DNA from: Pandoraea pnomenusa | GTDB taxonomy: Bacteria; Pseudomonadota; Gammaproteobacteria; Burkholderiales; Burkholderiaceae | Direction: 5' to 3' | NCBI RefSeq assembly: GCF_000767615.3 | Contig: NZ_CP009553.3 | Location: forward strand, 434,001-498,000 | Length of the DNA: 64,000 nt | Shown here: positions 19,143 through 28,165 of the stretch, in pieces | Layout of the letters: each line of letters begins with the position of its first letter | Position numbering within the stretch: position 1 is the stretch's first letter | Notes under the pieces: generated by a model | What the model saw: only the letters and a program-made list of their open reading frames with translations | Told to the model about the DNA's origin: nothing | Database searches by the model: none | Made by a program: the position numbers and the translations under genes

Positions 19143-19880
19143 ATGAGCGAGCAGAAGAACGAGCAGAATTTCCACAGTGACATCGGTCAGGTGGCGGGTG
19201 AAAGCATCGTCAATCACACGAACGGCCCGACGCAGAGCAACATCATCACGATCCACGGTGCAGCACCACCGGAACCGCCGGCACCGATCACTGAACTGCA
19301 GCGAAAGGCCATCGGCGCGAAGGTGGCACAGATCGCCGAGCGCGGAGGCGTAGAGAAAATTCACGTCTATCGCATCATCCTTACGCACTTTGGCGTGAAT
19401 CGAATCCGAGAGCTGCCCAAGACTGATTTCCACGCGACGATGGCGTTTCTCGACGAGCTCGAGAAGGGCGGCGACGATGCATCAAGCGAGGGCGACGCAG
19501 CAGAAGAGGGGGATGGCGCGTTGTGCGGCGCTCCCGGTGCTCAGGCGATTCATATCCATCCAGCCCCTTGTCAGGGCTGTATTGGGTTGACGGACGAACT
19601 CGGATTGGTCGAACGTCAGGCACGAGCGGCGCGCGTTTGGGCGGGCGCCGCGATGTCGGCGTTGTTCGTTGGTGTCATTGGCGTTGCAGCGGCGTTCTAC
19701 ACAGGCCACATCGAAGCGAAGGGGCGTTTCGAACGTAAGGCGTGCTACTTCGGCAGCGGGATCTATTCTGTGGGTAGCGTCCTGCCCGTAGCTGGGAGCA
19801 AGACGCGGGAGTGTCTTCCGAACGTGGATGGTAGCGGGGCACATTGGGAGACCATTGGCTCGCCATCATCGCGCAAATAG
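19143..19880 (+). CDS. Accessory phage protein with one membrane segment
   Basis: 245 aa. The N-terminus (EQNFHSDIGQVAGES) repeats a motif at the end of the repressor. Residues 50-110 form a conserved-looking helical unit (ITELQRKAIGAKVAQIAERG ... FGVNRIREL), an acidic linker follows, and one membrane segment (AAMSALFVGVIGVAAAFYTG) lies near residue 175 with a small cysteine-containing C-terminal domain. It sits behind the repressor, transcribed with it, so it is probably expressed in the lysogen. A role in host or phage defence is possible but not shown. Confidence 0.65.
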   Translation: MSEQKNEQNFHSDIGQVAGESIVNHTNGPTQSNIITIHGAAPPEPPAPITELQRKAIGAKVAQIAERGGVEKIHVYRIILTHFGVNRIRELPKTDFHATMAFLDELEKGGDDASSEGDAAEEGDGALCGAPGAQAIHIHPAPCQGCIGLTDELGLVERQARAARVWAGAAMSALFVGVIGVAAAFYTGHIEAKGRFERKACYFGSGIYSVGSVLPVAGSKTRECLPNVDGSGAHWETIGSPSSRK

Positions 19881-19920
19881 GGATGTTTCAACGCCAATAG
19901 GCCGGATAAGAACGACAAGC

Positions 19921-20769
19921 ATGAAGCTCCCAAACTGGTTGAAGATTGTATGGTGGGCGGTATTGACCATCATGCTCGGATATTTTCTGCGGGCGCGATT
20001 ACCCGCGCTCCTAAGCGGCGAGGCCACTGCAGGCGACATCGTGGTATTCGGCGTCTGGATGGCCCTACTTCTGGCTCCGCTTTTCACCGAAGTTTCTGTG
20101 ATGGGCGTCACCATAAAATCGGAAATCGAGGAACTGAAGGGTTCGATCGGTGCACAAATTTCCGACATGCGAGCGGAGATGCGGACGTACGTTGGCGTTA
20201 GCAATACGATAAGCCCGACAATTCAATTCAACCAGCAGGCTCCGGTACCAGACGCCGAGTTGCCCGACTTAGAGACGCGGGTAAAGAACACGGTGGACGA
20301 GATATTTAAGAAACGTGAGAGCGAAGCAGCCCCAAAGTATTCCGTCCGCCCCCCTACGGAAGAAATGCCCAAGGACATGGCGGCGGAAAGGCCATCGTCA
20401 CACGTCGATCTGACCATCGATGACGACACGAGCATGCTCTTCGCCGCGAGATATAACCTTGAACTCGAGCTGAATCGCATCGCGGAGGAAATGGGCATTT
20501 CTCCACTCCGGCGCCCGGTGCCCTTCCGCGAGCTTCTTATGGCGCTGACCAGTGCGGGGCACCTGAATGGGGATGTGAGCGAAGCAATTCAGGAGGTGCA
20601 GCTCATTTGCAACCAGGGGGTGCACGGCGTTAAGCCGACGTCCGCACAGATTTCATTCGTTCGAGACATGGCGCCTGTGCTAGTCGCCATCCTCAAGCGA
20701 ATAGTGTTCGATGGCTCGAAGGCAACTGCACTCGCCGGTGCCTTTCGTCGTTGGAAACCCAGAGGTTAG
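19921..20769 (+). CDS. Accessory phage membrane protein
   Basis: 282 aa. Two N-terminal membrane segments (IVWWAVLTIMLGYFLRA and VVFGVWMALLLAPLFTEV) are followed by a coiled-coil-like region and a cytoplasmic helical domain (residues 160-280). No family recognised. It is the second of two genes behind the repressor and its stop overlaps that of the convergent gene D by four bases. Such lysogen-expressed membrane proteins in temperate phages often act in superinfection exclusion; here that is only a hypothesis. Confidence 0.65.
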   Translation: MKLPNWLKIVWWAVLTIMLGYFLRARLPALLSGEATAGDIVVFGVWMALLLAPLFTEVSVMGVTIKSEIEELKGSIGAQISDMRAEMRTYVGVSNTISPTIQFNQQAPVPDAELPDLETRVKNTVDEIFKKRESEAAPKYSVRPPTEEMPKDMAAERPSSHVDLTIDDDTSMLFAARYNLELELNRIAEEMGISPLRRPVPFRELLMALTSAGHLNGDVSEAIQEVQLICNQGVHGVKPTSAQISFVRDMAPVLVAILKRIVFDGSKATALAGAFRRWKPRG

Positions 20770-21923
20770 TCCTGTTCTTCCGGCACATCCGTCGCCTTCA
20801 TCTCCAGCTCGAGTTCCGTAGTGAAACCTCCATTGCCATCGAGCGCGTGAACGGCCCTGGCCAAGAGCCACTCGGTTCCATCGATCTGCGGTTTGAAACC
20901 TCGTACCGACGCGGGTACCTCGGGGAACAACTCGGGCCTGCCCCGCGCCAACGTCCACGAGAAGCTCGCCACCCCCCGCTGAATCCGCTGCCACTCCGCG
21001 CGTGCGGCGCGCAACGCATTTGTCTTGCTCGCGTAGGTGTGCCGCAGCTCCTTGGTGTTGCCGGTGGGTTCGACGATTGGCGGCTCTTTTTGTGCTGACT
21101 GATCGTTGCCTTTCTTTTTCGAGGAACTACGGGCCGAGCTCGTCTCAGCCACGGCGGTGACAACAACCTGTCCCTTCTTCGCTGCGCGCGTGTCCTGATA
21201 GTAGGCGACCACGGAGTCGAATGACTCACGATCGGCCACGGAGAAGTGATGGCGGTCACCTGTCTGCCGTGTGATCGTGACAGGGGACAGGGCTTTGCCG
21301 GATGCTGTGACAGCCTGCCCAATCTTCGTGAACAGCAGCTTGTCGGCTTTCACTGTGGCGATCGCATCGAACATCTTCGCCACGCGGGTGAGCAGGCTCG
21401 CATCGGACTCGCCCGTCTGGTCGAGATGCGAGAGCAACTGGTTGGCCAGAGCCGATGCCACCATCGCGCCGAGATTGTGCCGCCCGGCGATGAGGTTGAC
21501 GAGATCCAGTACGGAGATGCCGTGGTAGGACGTCTCCCGCTTCGTCGTCAGACCCGAGCGCAGATCGGCGCTGCGCGCGCGAATGATGAGGCGGTCCGGC
21601 GGGCCTTCGTGGGTGATCTCGTCAACGGTGAAAGAGCCCTTGTCGACCAGCCCCTCATGTTTCCAGCCGATGGCTACCGATAGCTTCGCGCCGCGCGAGG
21701 GCAGCTCGAGCGCACCGTCGGAGTCATCCAGCTCGATGTCGAGCCGATCGGCTTCGAAGCCGCGGTTCTCTTCGAGCCGCAGACTGATCAAGCGGCCATC
21801 GAAAGCGCCCGTAATGTCTTTGCCGTCTTTCCTGATGCGGTAGATCGGCACCGGGACCAGATCGTCCTGCGTGCCGACGGCCTTTTCGAGCAGCCCGGCG
21901 GCGTCTACCAACGCTTCCATCAC
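20766..21923 (-). CDS. D: Tail protein gpD (hub, late control)
   Basis: 385 aa, about the size of P2 D. It forms the central hub of the baseplate, a gp27-like protein that holds the tail tube and spike. The family start (VPVPIYRIRKDGKDIT) and the SVLDLVNLIAGRHNLG segment fit gpD. It is the last gene of the FI-FII-E-T-U-D operon and starts inside the end of U by an ATGA overlap. Confidence 0.92.
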   Translation of the reverse strand: MMEALVDAAGLLEKAVGTQDDLVPVPIYRIRKDGKDITGAFDGRLISLRLEENRGFEADRLDIELDDSDGALELPSRGAKLSVAIGWKHEGLVDKGSFTVDEITHEGPPDRLIIRARSADLRSGLTTKRETSYHGISVLDLVNLIAGRHNLGAMVASALANQLLSHLDQTGESDASLLTRVAKMFDAIATVKADKLLFTKIGQAVTASGKALSPVTITRQTGDRHHFSVADRESFDSVVAYYQDTRAAKKGQVVVTAVAETSSARSSSKKKGNDQSAQKEPPIVEPTGNTKELRHTYASKTNALRAARAEWQRIQRGVASFSWTLARGRPELFPEVPASVRGFKPQIDGTEWLLARAVHALDGNGGFTTELELEMKATDVPEEQD

Positions 21924-22429
21924 GGCGCCTTCCCCACTACGCCGCCCACCGCCGCACCTATCGCGCCGCCCACGAGTCCGCCGGCGCCTCCGAGGGCGTC
22001 GCCCGCAAGGTTGCCGAGGAGACCGGTGGCGAGGCCGAGCAGGCGAAGGTCATAGTTGTCCGCGCGTTTGAAGGTCGCCGTAAATTCGATGCGCCGCGGG
22101 GTGCCGTTGCTGAAGAACACCGTGCTTGTCGTTTCCAGGCTCTCGAGCGTGTACATGCCGTAAATCGTGCCCGTGCCTTCGATGAGCGGCCACGCTTTGC
22201 CTTGCGAGCCGAGCAGCTCGAGCACCTTGAGCGACAGGCGCCCGCCCGACAGCTCGGGCAGCAGCACGCCGCTTAACGTAATGGGCTCCTCATCGGGGCC
22301 GAGGAACTGACGAGACGGTCGCATGCCGATGCGTGCGTTCGATGCAAAGCGCCAGCTCACCTGGCGCTTGAATTCCTGATAGGGCACGGTGCTCAGCGTG
22401 AACACGAACAGCCCGTAAGCCATCATCAT
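21920..22429 (-). CDS. U: Tail protein gpU
   Basis: 169 aa. gpU completes the tail tube end near the head or baseplate in P2-like phages. The start (MAYGLFVFTLSTVPYQEFKRQ) and the RIEFTATFKRAD region match the family. The C-terminus is a Gly/Ala-rich tail. Overlaps D by four bases and follows T by 10 bp. The exact start could be any of three consecutive ATG codons. Confidence 0.92.
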   Translation of the reverse strand: MMMAYGLFVFTLSTVPYQEFKRQVSWRFASNARIGMRPSRQFLGPDEEPITLSGVLLPELSGGRLSLKVLELLGSQGKAWPLIEGTGTIYGMYTLESLETTSTVFFSNGTPRRIEFTATFKRADNYDLRLLGLATGLLGNLAGDALGGAGGLVGGAIGAAVGGVVGKAP

Positions 22430-22439
22430 GGTGAATACC

Positions 22440-25100
22440 TCAATCCGGGTCGGTGAGTCGTGAGCGCACGCGCGCTGCGTCTCTACGCTGCAGCTCTTGC
22501 AGCTTGCGCTCGAGCATTTGCATGAGCTGCGCTTCGCTCATGCCCGGCGCGGCGTGCAGATGAATCTCGTAGTGATTGCCCGCCACCGGTGTTGCCGTGG
22601 CCGCGCTTGCCGCGATGGGCGGGCGCGTATCGAAGGCGATGTTGGCTGCGGCGGGCATGCTGGCGGCAAATGCGATTCCTACCCCGGCTCCGGCGAGCTG
22701 CCGCGCAAGCGATCGCACGGCGGACAGGGGGCCTTCCTGCGTGCCGGTGATGCCCTGCTCGAGGCCCGCCGTCGTGAAGCCGCCCAGCTCGGCGAACACG
22801 CGGCTCGGCGAGTGGATGCCGAGCTTTTCCTTGAACCACCCGATCGTTCGGTCGCCGAGCCCCACGACGGCATCTCTTGCCGCGCCGAACGCGCCCGTGA
22901 TGCCGTTGACCAGGCCCATGACCATGTTGCGGCCGAATTCGGTGAACTTGCCCGGCAGCTCGATCCCGAACCAGCTCAGCACGCCGGCGAATGCCTGGTA
23001 GAACATGCCGAGCGGCGACCAGTTGAGCAGCAGCGAGGCGATGGCGCCAATACCGCCCGAGAATGCCGTCCGGATCTCGGCCCATAGCCCCACGAAGTAC
23101 GCCTTCACCTTGTCCCAGTTGGTGTAGATCAGGACGGCGGCAACGGCCAGCGCCGTAAGTGCGATGCCCAGCGGATTCGTGAGCAGTGCGCGGCCCATCC
23201 ACATGATGGAGGTGCCGACGAACCGGAAGGCGGAGCTGACCAGGCGCAGGCTGGTCGCCAGCACGCCGCCCTGAATACCCGCCGCCTGGAACGCGAATCG
23301 CAGGACGGCGAAGGGGCCGAGCAGGGCTGCGGCCGCGAGCATGGCCGGGCCGAGCAATAGCAGCACGCCCGCAATGCCGGCCATCGCGACCATCAGCACC
23401 TTGGCTGTCGTCGTGTGTTTCTCCATGAACCCGGTGACAGCCTTGATAGACGACGTCAGCATCTGCATGGCGCTCACGTAGAGCGGAAGCACCTGATTGC
23501 CCATCTCCAGCATCAAGTCACGCAGCTTGGCCTGATTCTCGGCTTCTACGCCGCTGGCGTTGTCTTTGGCGAGCTTGTCGAGCGTGTCAATGTCGGCCGC
23601 GCCCCGGTTGAGCTTGGCATTCTTGTGGATCTGGTCACGCTGCAGATACATCTGCGAGAAGAGATTCGACGCCGTGCGGTTGGAGAAAATGCCGCCGATG
23701 GCGTCGAGCACCTGTTGCTTCTCGGTGATGCCCTTGGCGGCGAGCTGCGGCAGCAGCACCTGCTCCATCCACTCGAATTGGTTCGCGCGGAACAGATCCG
23801 CGCCCTTGAGCGCACCGGGGTTCAGATAGGAGAGCTGGCCGGTCTTGTCGTGCTTCACCTTCGACGGATCGCCGATCAGGCCGAGCGCGTCGAGATTCTG
23901 CGCCACGCGCTTCGTCGTGCGCCCCTGATACAGGTTCTGGTACGCGCTCATGAGCGCCGTGCCGACGCGGTTGCCACCCATTTCCTGCACGAGCGGCTCG
24001 AGCTGGTTGTAGAAGCCGTCGGCGTCGATGCCTTTGGCGGCGAGGCCACCCGTCTTGATGACGTTGAGCCACTCCTCCGGGCCGACGCGTCCGCCCGTGG
24101 CCGTCAGCACGCGCTGCACCATGTTGGCCTGCTTGGCGAACTCCGCTTCACTGGCAAGGCCACCGCGCATTTCGATGACCTTGAGCATGTCCATAAACTT
24201 CCTGTCGTTCTCCTCGCCCTTTTCTGCCCCGTAGAGCGCCTTGTTGGCGAATTTCATCTTCGCGAGCAGCGGCGTGACCATCTCGGCGTGGTGGGCGTCG
24301 GCGAACACCGTCAGCGCGTCGCGCATGAGTTCGACGTTCTCGGTGCGGCTGGTGCCGTAGGTCTTCATCTGCTTGGCGAACGCGATCGCCTCCTGCGTCT
24401 CCTTGTCGTTCAGGCCCAGCGCACGCACGCGCTGCATCTCGGTCGCCATGTGCTTCGACTCGTGCAGGCCGGACTTGACCGGGGAGCCGAGCACGGCGCC
24501 GGCGGCGGTCGCGCCAACGCCGGCGCCGGCCAACGCCCCGGCCGTGGAGCGCAGCTTGTCGCGACGCTCGCGCGCGGCGCTCAGTCGTTCTTCCTGTTGC
24601 CGCAGTGCATTGAGCCGGTTCTTCTGCTCGGTCAGCTCGGCGTTGGCGCCGGCAATGCTGGTACGCAGGCTGTTCTCGTAAGAGGCGAGCGTCTGCGTGC
24701 CACGCCCGGCGGCGTCCATGCGCTGGCGAAGCACGGACAGACGCTCGCTTTGGTCAGCGTGCCGCCGGGACAGTTCGGTGACAGACCGGGACGCCGCCTG
24801 CATACGTTTAGCGAGCGCGTCGCTGGGTTTCTCTGCCCGTTGCAACTCGCTCGATAGCTTCTGCAGCTTCTCCTGCGCCGCCTTCAGCTCCGTCGAGGTC
24901 TTGCCGAGGCCAGCGCGCAGCTTGCTGAATTCGCCAACCTCGCGCTGTGCCCTCTCCAGATCCTTGAGGCGATCGCGCACCTCCTTGAGGCTGCGGGCGG
25001 CTTCCTTGTTGGTGCCGAGGATCTTGCGCGTGTTGGAAGTCATCTGGTCGATGGTCTTCCAGACGACTTCCAACTGCAGCTTGCGCCCTGCGTCGCTCAT
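22440..25100 (-). CDS. T: Tape measure protein gpT
   Basis: 886 aa. gpT sets tail length and is ejected with the DNA. It has a long N-terminal coiled coil (residues 15-175), a central phage-tail tape-measure domain (around residues 210-430), several hydrophobic segments (about 545-690) and a helical C-terminus. It begins with an ATGA overlap after the E' frame, the normal P2 arrangement, where E and E' act as tail chaperones for it. Confidence 0.95.
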   Translation of the reverse strand: MSDAGRKLQLEVVWKTIDQMTSNTRKILGTNKEAARSLKEVRDRLKDLERAQREVGEFSKLRAGLGKTSTELKAAQEKLQKLSSELQRAEKPSDALAKRMQAASRSVTELSRRHADQSERLSVLRQRMDAAGRGTQTLASYENSLRTSIAGANAELTEQKNRLNALRQQEERLSAARERRDKLRSTAGALAGAGVGATAAGAVLGSPVKSGLHESKHMATEMQRVRALGLNDKETQEAIAFAKQMKTYGTSRTENVELMRDALTVFADAHHAEMVTPLLAKMKFANKALYGAEKGEENDRKFMDMLKVIEMRGGLASEAEFAKQANMVQRVLTATGGRVGPEEWLNVIKTGGLAAKGIDADGFYNQLEPLVQEMGGNRVGTALMSAYQNLYQGRTTKRVAQNLDALGLIGDPSKVKHDKTGQLSYLNPGALKGADLFRANQFEWMEQVLLPQLAAKGITEKQQVLDAIGGIFSNRTASNLFSQMYLQRDQIHKNAKLNRGAADIDTLDKLAKDNASGVEAENQAKLRDLMLEMGNQVLPLYVSAMQMLTSSIKAVTGFMEKHTTTAKVLMVAMAGIAGVLLLLGPAMLAAAALLGPFAVLRFAFQAAGIQGGVLATSLRLVSSAFRFVGTSIMWMGRALLTNPLGIALTALAVAAVLIYTNWDKVKAYFVGLWAEIRTAFSGGIGAIASLLLNWSPLGMFYQAFAGVLSWFGIELPGKFTEFGRNMVMGLVNGITGAFGAARDAVVGLGDRTIGWFKEKLGIHSPSRVFAELGGFTTAGLEQGITGTQEGPLSAVRSLARQLAGAGVGIAFAASMPAAANIAFDTRPPIAASAATATPVAGNHYEIHLHAAPGMSEAQLMQMLERKLQELQRRDAARVRSRLTDPD

Positions 25101-25515
25101 TCGCTGTCTGCTCCGCTACGTACTCGGGCGCGTTCGCGCCACTTCATCAGGTCGGTGAGGCTCCAGCCGTCAAGCGTGGACGGCTGGAAGGGGAAGATCA
25201 CTGCAACGTCGGCGAAGGCGTCTTCGACGTCGAGGGGGAGGCTTCCGGCTTCGCGGCTTTCTGCAGCAAAAAACCGGCCACCACCAGCCCGCATTGCATC
25301 AGGTCAGCGGGGTCCATCTCGGCGACCTCGTATTCGGTCAACGAGGGGGCGGTGATGCGCGGCAGCACTTTGATGAGCGCGTCGACATTCATTTGCGCCA
25401 GCTCGAAGAGGTTCACACCGCGCAGCTCCCCGGCGCCAGGCTTACGGAGCTGGAACGTCGAGACTTCGCTTTTGCCGATCTTGATCGGAGTTTCCAAGGT
25501 AATGGTTTCGCGCAT
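25097..25515 (-). CDS. E': gpE+E' tail chaperone made by -1 frameshifting
   Basis: Fusion product of gene E with a downstream frame. Ribosomes that slip back one base at TTTTTTG (25267-25273) leave E after GFL and continue through AAESREAGSLPLDVEDAF to FPFQPSTLDGWSLTDLMKW, ending at 25097. The extension carries the conserved E' signature (FPFQPSTLDGWSLTDLMKW). The heptamer is in the phase T TTT TTG relative to E, the slip site known from P2. The open frame alone lacks a proper start, which supports frameshifting. Confidence 0.88.
25198..25515 (-). CDS. E: Tail chaperone gpE
   Basis: 105 aa, the unshifted product. It begins MRETITLETPIKIGKSEVST and contains LRKPGAGELRG and DADL-like EMDPADLMQCG, typical of the P2 E family. 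It assists assembly of the tape measure with the tube. Located between FII and T as in P2. Confidence 0.92.
   Translation of the reverse strand: MRETITLETPIKIGKSEVSTFQLRKPGAGELRGVNLFELAQMNVDALIKVLPRITAPSLTEYEVAEMDPADLMQCGLVVAGFLLQKAAKPEASPSTSKTPSPTLQ
25267..25273 (-). promoter_or_regulatory. Slippery heptamer for E/E' frameshift
   Basis: Minus-strand TTTTTTG, read by E as GGT TTT TTG. This is the same heptamer in the same phase as in phage P2. A GC-rich region that can fold follows, but I did not derive a specific pseudoknot. Confidence 0.85.
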
Positions 25516-25577
25516 GGTAGTAGTCAGCTTTCAAAAAAAGGGGGGAGAAGGCCAGCGCCATGCTGGCCGGGGTGAAA

Positions 25578-26087
25578 TCAGAGACCGATGTTGGCCTTGT
25601 GCTCGGCGAGTCGATCGGTGCCGCCCGCGTTCTCGATCATGTTGACCATGTCGATCTCGTAGACGACCTCCCCGTCGACGGTGAGCTTGTAGTACGAGAG
25701 CGAGAGCGTGCCGGTGTTCTCGCTCTTGTCGCCGGCTTTGGCGTTGCCGGGGTCGAGCTCTTTGTACCGGCCGCGCATGATGGCTTCGACCTTGGATGTC
25801 GTACCTTCCCCGTCTTCCTGGTAGGAGCCGGCAAAGCGCAGCAGGACGCCGTCGACCTTGGCGGTGCCGAAGGTCTTGATGGCGGACGTCATCAGACCGC
25901 CCCACGTGATCTTCGCTTCGAGCTTCTCCACGCCGAGATCGAGATCGACTTCGCCGGGCATGCCCCCGGCGCGATAAGCCTCCATCTTGCGAGAGAGCTT
26001 GGGCAGCGTGACTTCAGGCGTCAGGCCGACCCAGTTCTCACCGTCCTGAAACGTGTTGAAGAATTTGAGTACCTTGGGCAATGCCAT
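25578..26087 (-). CDS. FII: Major tail tube protein gpFII
   Basis: 169 aa. It polymerises to form the inner tail tube. The start MALPKVLKFFNTFQDGENWVG and the stretch ENTGTLSLSYYKLTVDGE are characteristic. It follows the sheath gene by about 20 bp and precedes E, as in P2. No anomalies. Confidence 0.95.
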   Translation of the reverse strand: MALPKVLKFFNTFQDGENWVGLTPEVTLPKLSRKMEAYRAGGMPGEVDLDLGVEKLEAKITWGGLMTSAIKTFGTAKVDGVLLRFAGSYQEDGEGTTSKVEAIMRGRYKELDPGNAKAGDKSENTGTLSLSYYKLTVDGEVVYEIDMVNMIENAGGTDRLAEHKANIGL

Positions 26088-26109
26088 GTTCTTGTCCTCT
26101 GGGTGATGG

Positions 26110-27288
26110 TTACGCTGCGGCCGCGACCTTTGCCGCGAAGTCGACCAGATAGCGGTCGGTGATGCGTTGGCGGAACGACAGATCTTCCAACGGCGGTACC
26201 GGTGTGTAGTCGTAGTCGATGAACAACTTGCCCGACTTGAGCGATTCCTTCGTGTTCGGTGCTTCGTCGTACCAGGCGCTACCGCCAATCAGATATCCGG
26301 CCGTGACGAGCGAGCGCATCTTGGCGTTGACGCCTTCGATGATGTCGCGGGCCAGGGATGGGTTGAGCGGGCCATCGACGGCCCAGAAATGCGCCTCGGC
26401 CATCGTATCGGCGAGAATCTGTGCGGTGCGCGTGTAGTTTTCAAAGGCGAAGAGCGGATCGGCCGAGCAGGTGCGCGAACCCCAAAAGCGGAAGCCTTGG
26501 TGGTTAATGAGCGTGGTCACGTCGTGACTGTTCAGGAAGCCTGCGTCGGTCGACGGGTCTTGCAGATCCCAGAAGACATCCTTCGAAATACCCGTCACGC
26601 CGTTGACCGGCACGTTCGAGAGCGTTTTGTGCCAACCCGTCTCGTTATCGATCTTGGCGCGCATGCCGAGCGCTCGGGCGACTGCGTATGCCGATGCTTC
26701 GCGATTCGCGACCGTGTCCCAGCTCACGAAGTCGGGCCAGATGATCATCGTCTCGCGAGCGCCAAAGTTCTCGCGGTACGCGATGACGTCTTCTTTCGTG
26801 GCGCACTCCCATGCAGCCGCGTACTGGAACGCGCGCAGTTTCTGCGCGATCCCGGTCAGCTCGGTGGAGACGGGAAGGCTGTCGAAGCCCGGGACGCCGA
26901 GAATGCGCGGCTGCACACCGACCTTGTTTTTCGCCGAGAGCAGCGCCTTCATGCCGGTGTACTTGCCGTCAGCGGTGGTCGTGCCGATGATGGCACTCGT
27001 CGTTTCTTCGGGCGTCTTGCCTTCCGCGACGCGCACGATGACCGTGGCGCAGTTGGTCTGGTCGGCAATCGCGTCGAGCGACGCCGCCAATGTGCCCTTC
27101 GTGCCCGCCTTGCCGATGGCGGCCTGCACGTTGGTTTTCAGGACAGGGACGTTAAGCGGGTATTCGGTCGCGTCGGCGTCTTCTGCCGTGCAGACCATGC
27201 CGATAACGGCCGTCTCGATGGTACGGATGGGGCGGGTGCCGTCGTTCAGCTCGAGCACGCGCACGCCATGGTGGTAATCGCTGGCCAT
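26110..27288 (-). CDS. FI: Tail sheath protein gpFI
   Basis: 392 aa, about the length of P2 FI. It forms the contractile sheath. The start MASDYHHGVRVLELNDGTRPI and the LINHQGFRFWGSRTCS and FIDYDYTPVPPLEDL segments are family landmarks. First gene of the tail operon, with a dyad for the late activator 73 bp upstream of its ATG. Confidence 0.96.
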   Translation of the reverse strand: MASDYHHGVRVLELNDGTRPIRTIETAVIGMVCTAEDADATEYPLNVPVLKTNVQAAIGKAGTKGTLAASLDAIADQTNCATVIVRVAEGKTPEETTSAIIGTTTADGKYTGMKALLSAKNKVGVQPRILGVPGFDSLPVSTELTGIAQKLRAFQYAAAWECATKEDVIAYRENFGARETMIIWPDFVSWDTVANREASAYAVARALGMRAKIDNETGWHKTLSNVPVNGVTGISKDVFWDLQDPSTDAGFLNSHDVTTLINHQGFRFWGSRTCSADPLFAFENYTRTAQILADTMAEAHFWAVDGPLNPSLARDIIEGVNAKMRSLVTAGYLIGGSAWYDEAPNTKESLKSGKLFIDYDYTPVPPLEDLSFRQRITDRYLVDFAAKVAAAA

Positions 27289-27352
27289 TCAGATCCTCCG
27301 GAGGTGTTGGAAAGCGTGCCGGTAGGATCGCTCGCGCTCGCGCGAGAAGCAC

Positions 27353-27393
27353 GCGCCGGGTGTTGTGCCGTAGGCTCACACAACACCCGGCGC
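27353..27393 (-). promoter_or_regulatory. Long hairpin containing late-activator dyad, before FI
   Basis: GCGCCGGGTGTTGTG and its exact complement form a 15-bp perfect inverted repeat around 11 bases. Inside it lies TGTTGT-N13-ACAACA at 27361-27385. It is 73-97 bp upstream of the FI start, where an Ogr-type activator should bind, and it may also stop transcripts coming from the methyltransferase gene. Confidence 0.75.
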
Positions 27394-27420
27394 ACGCAAG
27401 GTCAGATCACGCCCGCGGTG

Positions 27421-28165
27421 TCAGGCCGCGTCGGTCGCCACACGTGCCGTGGCCATCGCGTGATACGCCGGTTCCAACTCGCACCCGATCCAGAAATGGC
27501 CGGCATCGCGCGCGGCTTTCAGAAACGTGCCGCTGCCGGCGAACGGGTCGAATACGGTGGAGCCGGGAGGAACAAGCCGGACGACTTGACGGGCCAATTC
27601 GTCGGGCTTCTGTGTCAGGTGTTGTTTCGGACGCGGGACGCGCTCGTTGAAGACGCCAGGCAAAAACGTGCTGGAATCCTTGGGAAGACTGCCACGCGAC
27701 GCCCAGACCATGTATTCGGCCTGTGCAGAGAAGCCGCCGCGCCGCGGCCGCGCGCATCCCGGCGTCTTGTCCCACACGGCTACGCCATGCCAGATGAAGC
27801 CGGCGCCCTGAACGGCGTCGGTCAGACTTGGCAACTGCCGCCAGTCGACGAAGCACACGAGATACCCGCCCGGCTTCGTGACACGGAATGCCTCGCCGAG
27901 CCAGGTCATGCACCAAAACGTCCATGAGCGCTGGTCCTTATTGTCGTGCGAGAAGTCCGGGTAGGCGCCCGACGAGCTGTTGATGTACTTCTCACTGGGC
28001 GGGCGTGCCCGAGAGCTGCTGTGCAGCCCGCCGGACGAGTAGGGCGGATCGGTGAAGACCAGGTCGATGCACTGGTCGGGGAGCTGGCGAAGGATGCTCA
28101 GAGCGTCCTCGCGGAAGATCTGATTCTGAAAGTCAGCAATGTGCTGGGGGGGCGATGTTGCTCAT
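27421..28165 (-). pseudogene. DNA methyltransferase (beta-class N4/N6), frame broken near start
   Basis: If the seven-base C tract at 28146-28152 (minus strand) had six bases, one frame would run from ATG 28165 to 27421 (about 247 aa). It has the catalytic DPPY motif first (LVFTDPPYSSGG) and the AdoMet motif later (FDPFAGSGTFLKAA), the beta-class order. As written, only the part from ATG 27909 (162 aa) is open and lacks DPPY. The gene overlaps com and may modify phage DNA against host restriction. Real decay, phase variation or a base-call error are all possible. Confidence 0.8.

Noticed and set aside
26167..27927. 586-residue open frame on the plus strand
   Set aside because: Antisense to the tail sheath and methyltransferase genes; no ribosome site and no family resemblance.
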